A DNA stretch of 53,320 nt from Paenibacillaceae bacterium (GTDB taxonomy: Bacteria > Bacillota > Bacilli > Paenibacillales > Paenibacillaceae): assembly GCA_004134985.1 (NCBI GenBank), contig REGQ01000039.1:1-53320 (forward strand), written 5' to 3'. Every line of letters begins with the position of its first letter. Within the stretch, counting starts at the first letter, position 1. Position numbers and translations under genes: made by a program. Below the pieces are notes generated by a model. The model worked only from the letters and a program-made list of their open reading frames with translations. It made no database searches and was not told the origin of the DNA. Positions 50,662 through 53,320 of the stretch are shown here, piece after piece.

Positions 50662-50949
50662 ATGGAGACTATAATAGCTTCTCATCCATACTTCAAAGTT
50701 GAGCGGAAATTATGTGACAGTACACAACAAATTATTGTACATGATCATGTGATACAATTGTATTCTACAAAAATCAGCACATTCCATCGAGAATTTCTAG
50801 TTTCTAACGTATATGATATGTCATTCAGAAAGATGGGGGCGGAGGATGGCATATTGTATTTGCATACGCATCAAGGCGTCTACCCTTACACAGTAAAAGA
50901 TAACCCCGTACTGTTTATTAATGCGTTTAAGGAACTGATCAGTACATAG
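50662..50949 (+). CDS. Small protein of unknown function, possibly PH-like
   Basis: The protein has 95 residues. I do not recognise the family. The pattern alternates strands (YFKVERKL, QQIIVHDHVIQLYS, REFLVSNVYDMSFRKM, GILYLHTHQGVYPYTV) and ends in one helix (PVLFINAFKELI), which fits a small pleckstrin-homology-like beta barrel. It is cytosolic, with no signal or membrane segment. ATG 50662 is chosen behind GGAGGGA. The alpha/beta hydrolase gene starts 7 bp after its stop, so the two are one operon and may act together. Confidence 0.7.
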   Translation: METIIASHPYFKVERKLCDSTQQIIVHDHVIQLYSTKISTFHREFLVSNVYDMSFRKMGAEDGILYLHTHQGVYPYTVKDNPVLFINAFKELIST

Positions 50950-50956
50950 AAGGGGG

Positions 50957-51841
50957 GTGACATTAATAGGGATTCATACCATCTATAAGAGCGAAGAAGG
51001 TAAACGGGAAATATTAAATCATTATGAAGCATACTTACTGTTAACCGAAATACAATTTGAAAGAATTTATGTCGAAACCCGTTTCGGAAAAACACATGTG
51101 CTAGTGACAGGACCAACGGAAGGAAAACCCTTATTCATACTTCAGGGAGGAAACTGCATCAATCCGATGACATTGACATGGTTCACCCCACTTTTAAAAG
51201 AATACCGCGTGTACGCGCCCGATACGGTTGGACATCCTGGTTATAGTGCAGAAACTAGGGTTTCAGCCAAGGATGAAAGCTTTGGTTCATGGATTTCTGA
51301 TTTAATGGATCATTTCAACATTCCAAAATGCGCTTGTATCGGCCCTTCCTATGGCGGGGGAATTATCCTTCGGTTAGCAGCATTTATGCCGCAGAAAATC
51401 AATTGTTCTGTATTGATGTCACCATCAGGGTTAAGCTTAGGATCGACAATAGACATGATTCAAAAGATACTAATTCCGATGCTGCTGTTTAATTGGAATG
51501 CGTCACCAAATCAATTGCAAAAGATCGCAGATGTAATGTCTTTAAAAAGCATGAAAGAAATCGATAAAGAGATTATTGGAGGGATTTTCAAACACGTGAA
51601 ACTGGAGCAGAATATGCCTAAACTTACGGAGAAAAAAGAGTTAGTCAACTATTCAGCCCCCACGCTCGTGTTGGCAGGAACGCAGGATATTTTCTTTCCA
51701 AGCGATAAGGTTATTAAAAAAGCAGCACAGATCATCTCTAATGCGACCATGATCACTTATGAAATGGGACATTTCCCAGCCGAAGAAAGGTTGCTGAAGG
51801 TTAACAAAGATATTCAAGCTTTTCTTGCAGTCAATTATTAG
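50957..51841 (+). CDS. Alpha/beta hydrolase
   Basis: The protein has 294 residues. The nucleophile elbow is GPSYGGG (Ser about 131). The acid is in LAGTQDIFF and the catalytic His in EMGHFPAEE, so the triad is complete. FILQGGNCINPMTLTWF provides the oxyanion strand. A short lid region lies at about 160-210. The family covers esterases, lactonases and haloperoxidase-like enzymes, so the substrate cannot be named. The GTG start at 50957 lies inside the AGGGGGGTG sequence, so the true start may be a few codons downstream; no ATG is available there. It is co-transcribed with the small PH-like gene. Confidence 0.85.
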   Translation: MTLIGIHTIYKSEEGKREILNHYEAYLLLTEIQFERIYVETRFGKTHVLVTGPTEGKPLFILQGGNCINPMTLTWFTPLLKEYRVYAPDTVGHPGYSAETRVSAKDESFGSWISDLMDHFNIPKCACIGPSYGGGIILRLAAFMPQKINCSVLMSPSGLSLGSTIDMIQKILIPMLLFNWNASPNQLQKIADVMSLKSMKEIDKEIIGGIFKHVKLEQNMPKLTEKKELVNYSAPTLVLAGTQDIFFPSDKVIKKAAQIISNATMITYEMGHFPAEERLLKVNKDIQAFLAVNY

Positions 51842-51942
51842 GATTGTTTTTCACAATTGTTTAGTGTATTATTTGAATTATAAAAGCATATGTTTGATTC
51901 GGAGGAGCCTGCCACGACAGGTTCACTGTGTCTTTTTTACGG

Positions 51943-51971
51943 AGAACCTGGGCGTTTGCAGGTTCTTTTTG
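51943..51971 (+). terminator. Terminator before the antiporter gene
   Basis: AGAACCTG and CAGGTTCT form an 8-bp stem followed by TTTTTG. A second weaker hairpin with a T-run (about 51904-51937) lies just upstream. Confidence 0.8.
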
Positions 51972-52028
51972 CTGTGCTTTTAACTAAGGAAAATTAAACA
52001 ATTTTTGTAGAGAAAGAGGGAGTGCAAC

Positions 52029-53213
52029 ATGGAATTTATTTTGAAGCTTGTGTTAATTATTGTATCCACAAAACTGGCGGGGGATCTTTCTGTAAAGCTG
52101 GGCCAGCCAGCAGTCCTCGGGAAATTAATTGCTGGCATTTTAGTGGGGCCAGCCGTATTGGGTTTAATTCAAACGGATGCATTTATTACTTATTTTGCAG
52201 AAATAGGTGTTTTGATGCTCATGTTTATCGCTGGACTGGAGACCGATATGAATCAACTACGCAAAAACTGGAAGTCTTCTTTTGCGGTAGCTATTGGCGG
52301 CATCATTTTGCCTTTCATAGGGGGATACGGACTTTCAATAATGTTAGGTCTGACCAACACGCAGGCATTATTTTTAGGGCTGTTGCTTTGTGCAACTTCC
52401 GTTAGTATTACCGTCCAAACTTTGAAGGAAATGAATCAACTTAACTCCAGAGAAGGCACAACGATATTAGGAGCCGCGGTGGTGGACGATGTGATCGTCG
52501 TCGTACTGCTTGCTGTAATGATGAGCTTATTTGGAACAACAGACGTTGTACCTATCCCTGTGATGGTCCTTAAAAAAGCAGTGTTCTTTGCGGTGGTGAT
52601 TCTCGTCGGCTGGCTTGTCGTACCATTTATTTTAACGTTCATGTCCAAGTTCAAGGTCAGTGAAGCAGTTATGAGCGGAGCCCTGATTATTTGTTTTGGA
52701 TTTTCATATTTTGCAGAAAGTATGGGTGTTGCGGGCATTATCGGGGCTTTTGCAGCAGGCTTGGCCATTTCACAAACTTCTTTCCAGCATGTTGTAGAGT
52801 CTAAGGTAGAGCCGATTGCCTATACCATGTTTGTGCCTGTTTTCTTTGTAAGTATTGGCTTAAATATTTCCTTTTCAGGGCTTGGGGATCAACTGCTCTT
52901 TATTTTACTTTTGACTCCGGTTGCCATATTGACAAAATTAATAGGCGGCGGCATGGGTGCTCGCATAACGGGTTTTAACTTTCAGGAATCACTGGCTGTA
53001 GGTGCAGGTATGGTGTCAAGGGGAGAGGTGGCTTTAATCATTGCTGCATCAGGACTGAGCGCAGGGCTGCTGCCAACACAATATTTCACGGCCGTAGTAC
53101 TGGTTGTTATTTTAACTACGTTGGTCACTCCTCCGCTCTTGAAAGGAGTCTTTAATCAAAAGGGGAGAAAAGCTGCTCGTACGACCGCCGGAGAACAAAG
53201 CCAGAATTTCTAG
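52029..53213 (+). CDS. CPA2-family cation/proton antiporter
   Basis: This 394-residue membrane protein has about twelve helices. The family signature includes LGQPAVLGKLIAGILVGPAVLG, EIGVLMLMFIAGLETD, and the ion-binding pair in GAAVVDDVIVVVLL (two adjacent Asp, as in electrogenic NapA/GerN-type exchangers). MVSRGEVALIIAASGL near the end is also conserved. It probably exchanges Na+ or K+ for H+ across the cytoplasmic membrane; GerN relatives act in spore germination. It lacks the C-terminal TrkA-N domains of Kef proteins. ATG 52029 follows AAAGAGGGAG. It ends 33 bp before the IS21-like terminus. Confidence 0.93.
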   Translation: MEFILKLVLIIVSTKLAGDLSVKLGQPAVLGKLIAGILVGPAVLGLIQTDAFITYFAEIGVLMLMFIAGLETDMNQLRKNWKSSFAVAIGGIILPFIGGYGLSIMLGLTNTQALFLGLLLCATSVSITVQTLKEMNQLNSREGTTILGAAVVDDVIVVVLLAVMMSLFGTTDVVPIPVMVLKKAVFFAVVILVGWLVVPFILTFMSKFKVSEAVMSGALIICFGFSYFAESMGVAGIIGAFAAGLAISQTSFQHVVESKVEPIAYTMFVPVFFVSIGLNISFSGLGDQLLFILLLTPVAILTKLIGGGMGARITGFNFQESLAVGAGMVSRGEVALIIAASGLSAGLLPTQYFTAVVLVVILTTLVTPPLLKGVFNQKGRKAARTTAGEQSQNF

Positions 53214-53246
53214 GAAAATACTTTCGCTGTGCACAATCAATAACCC

Positions 53247-53320
53247 TGTCAATCGTCTGTGAAAATGTCACCTTAACTATGCTATGAAAATGTCACTTGT
53301 TGAAATGGAGGCCGCCCTTA
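53247..53320. mobile_element. Terminal 74 bp of an IS21-like insertion sequence (right edge)
   Basis: This is the exact reverse complement of 4-77. The tip is TGTCAATCG at 53247, and the 12-bp repeat TGAAAATGTCAC occurs at 53260-53271 and 53285-53296, 25 bp apart. The element continues beyond the window. The two copies therefore point away from the window in opposite orientation. No target-site duplication can be checked, because each copy is seen from one side only. Confidence 0.6.

Overview
The window looks like a chromosomal segment of a spore-forming member of the Paenibacillaceae (Paenibacillus-like). Supporting signs are strong AGGAGG-type ribosome sites with frequent TTG/GTG starts, a YjcZ-like 33-residue sporulation peptide, a Bacillus-type seven-iron ferredoxin, a YesM/YesN-type two-component pair beside a carbohydrate ABC transporter, and candidate Spo0A and LexA (DinR) boxes. 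The genus is inferred. Both ends carry the same 74-bp sequence in opposite orientation (4-77 and 53247-53320). It reads like the outer end of an IS21-type insertion sequence, so the window probably stops inside two copies of one repeated element. At the left end that element abuts a decayed IS630-family transposase fragment.

Layout. 0.2-3.4 kb: a MerR regulator and an SRPBCC protein diverge from a DHA2 efflux pump and a truncated LysE exporter, with a duplicated MerR-type promoter between them. 3.4-3.5 kb: three evenly spaced palindromes. 3.7-7.3 kb: AI-2E-type permease, sporulation peptide, and an iron-sulfur group (ferredoxin, SufR-like repressor, IscA/ErpA-type carrier, YuzB-like protein) in which two promoters share a 28-bp element. 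7.5-12.8 kb: a complete five-gene STM4015-STM4014-STM4013-STM4012-STM4011 operon (leucine-rich-repeat protein, ATP-grasp-like enzyme, alkaline-phosphatase-fold hydrolase, two radical SAM enzymes). It is followed by a zinc-ribbon protein, a WYL regulator and two tandem BtrH-like paralogues (13-16.2 kb). This is the best candidate for a poorly described system. 16.3-22.3 kb: housekeeping and singleton genes (stalk-domain protein, lone trpB, MgtC-like protein, a DUF457 membrane protein behind a LexA box, lone pxpA, an SDR oxidoreductase behind an operator-like inverted repeat).

22.4-36.2 kb: a large surface-glycan locus. It holds a nucleotide-sugar 4,6-dehydratase, DegT aminotransferase and PseH-like acetyltransferase (a route to a diamino-trideoxy sugar), a UDP-sugar dehydrogenase, five glycosyltransferases, a methyltransferase, an ATP-grasp ligase and two paralogous small-molecule-kinase-fold proteins. 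A CgeB-like transferase and several sigma-E/K-like -10 elements suggest decoration of the spore surface. 36.4-45.6 kb: a secreted GxGYxYP-family protein behind three phased 0A-box-like sites and a 10-codon leader ORF, then a carbohydrate ABC uptake system (two permeases, histidine kinase, response regulator, binding lipoprotein) without its own ATPase. A strong branched RNA fold lies between the second permease and the kinase. 45.7-53.2 kb: mixed accessory genes: a MEKHLA protein, an intergenic repeat, a GNAT-APH fusion, a SUKH-type protein, a frameshifted membrane-anchored alpha/beta hydrolase, a small PH-like protein with a second hydrolase, and a CPA2 cation/proton antiporter.

All calls come from reading the sequence by eye. 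Family names rest on recognised motifs and context, not on database searches. No tRNA, rRNA or CRISPR array was seen.
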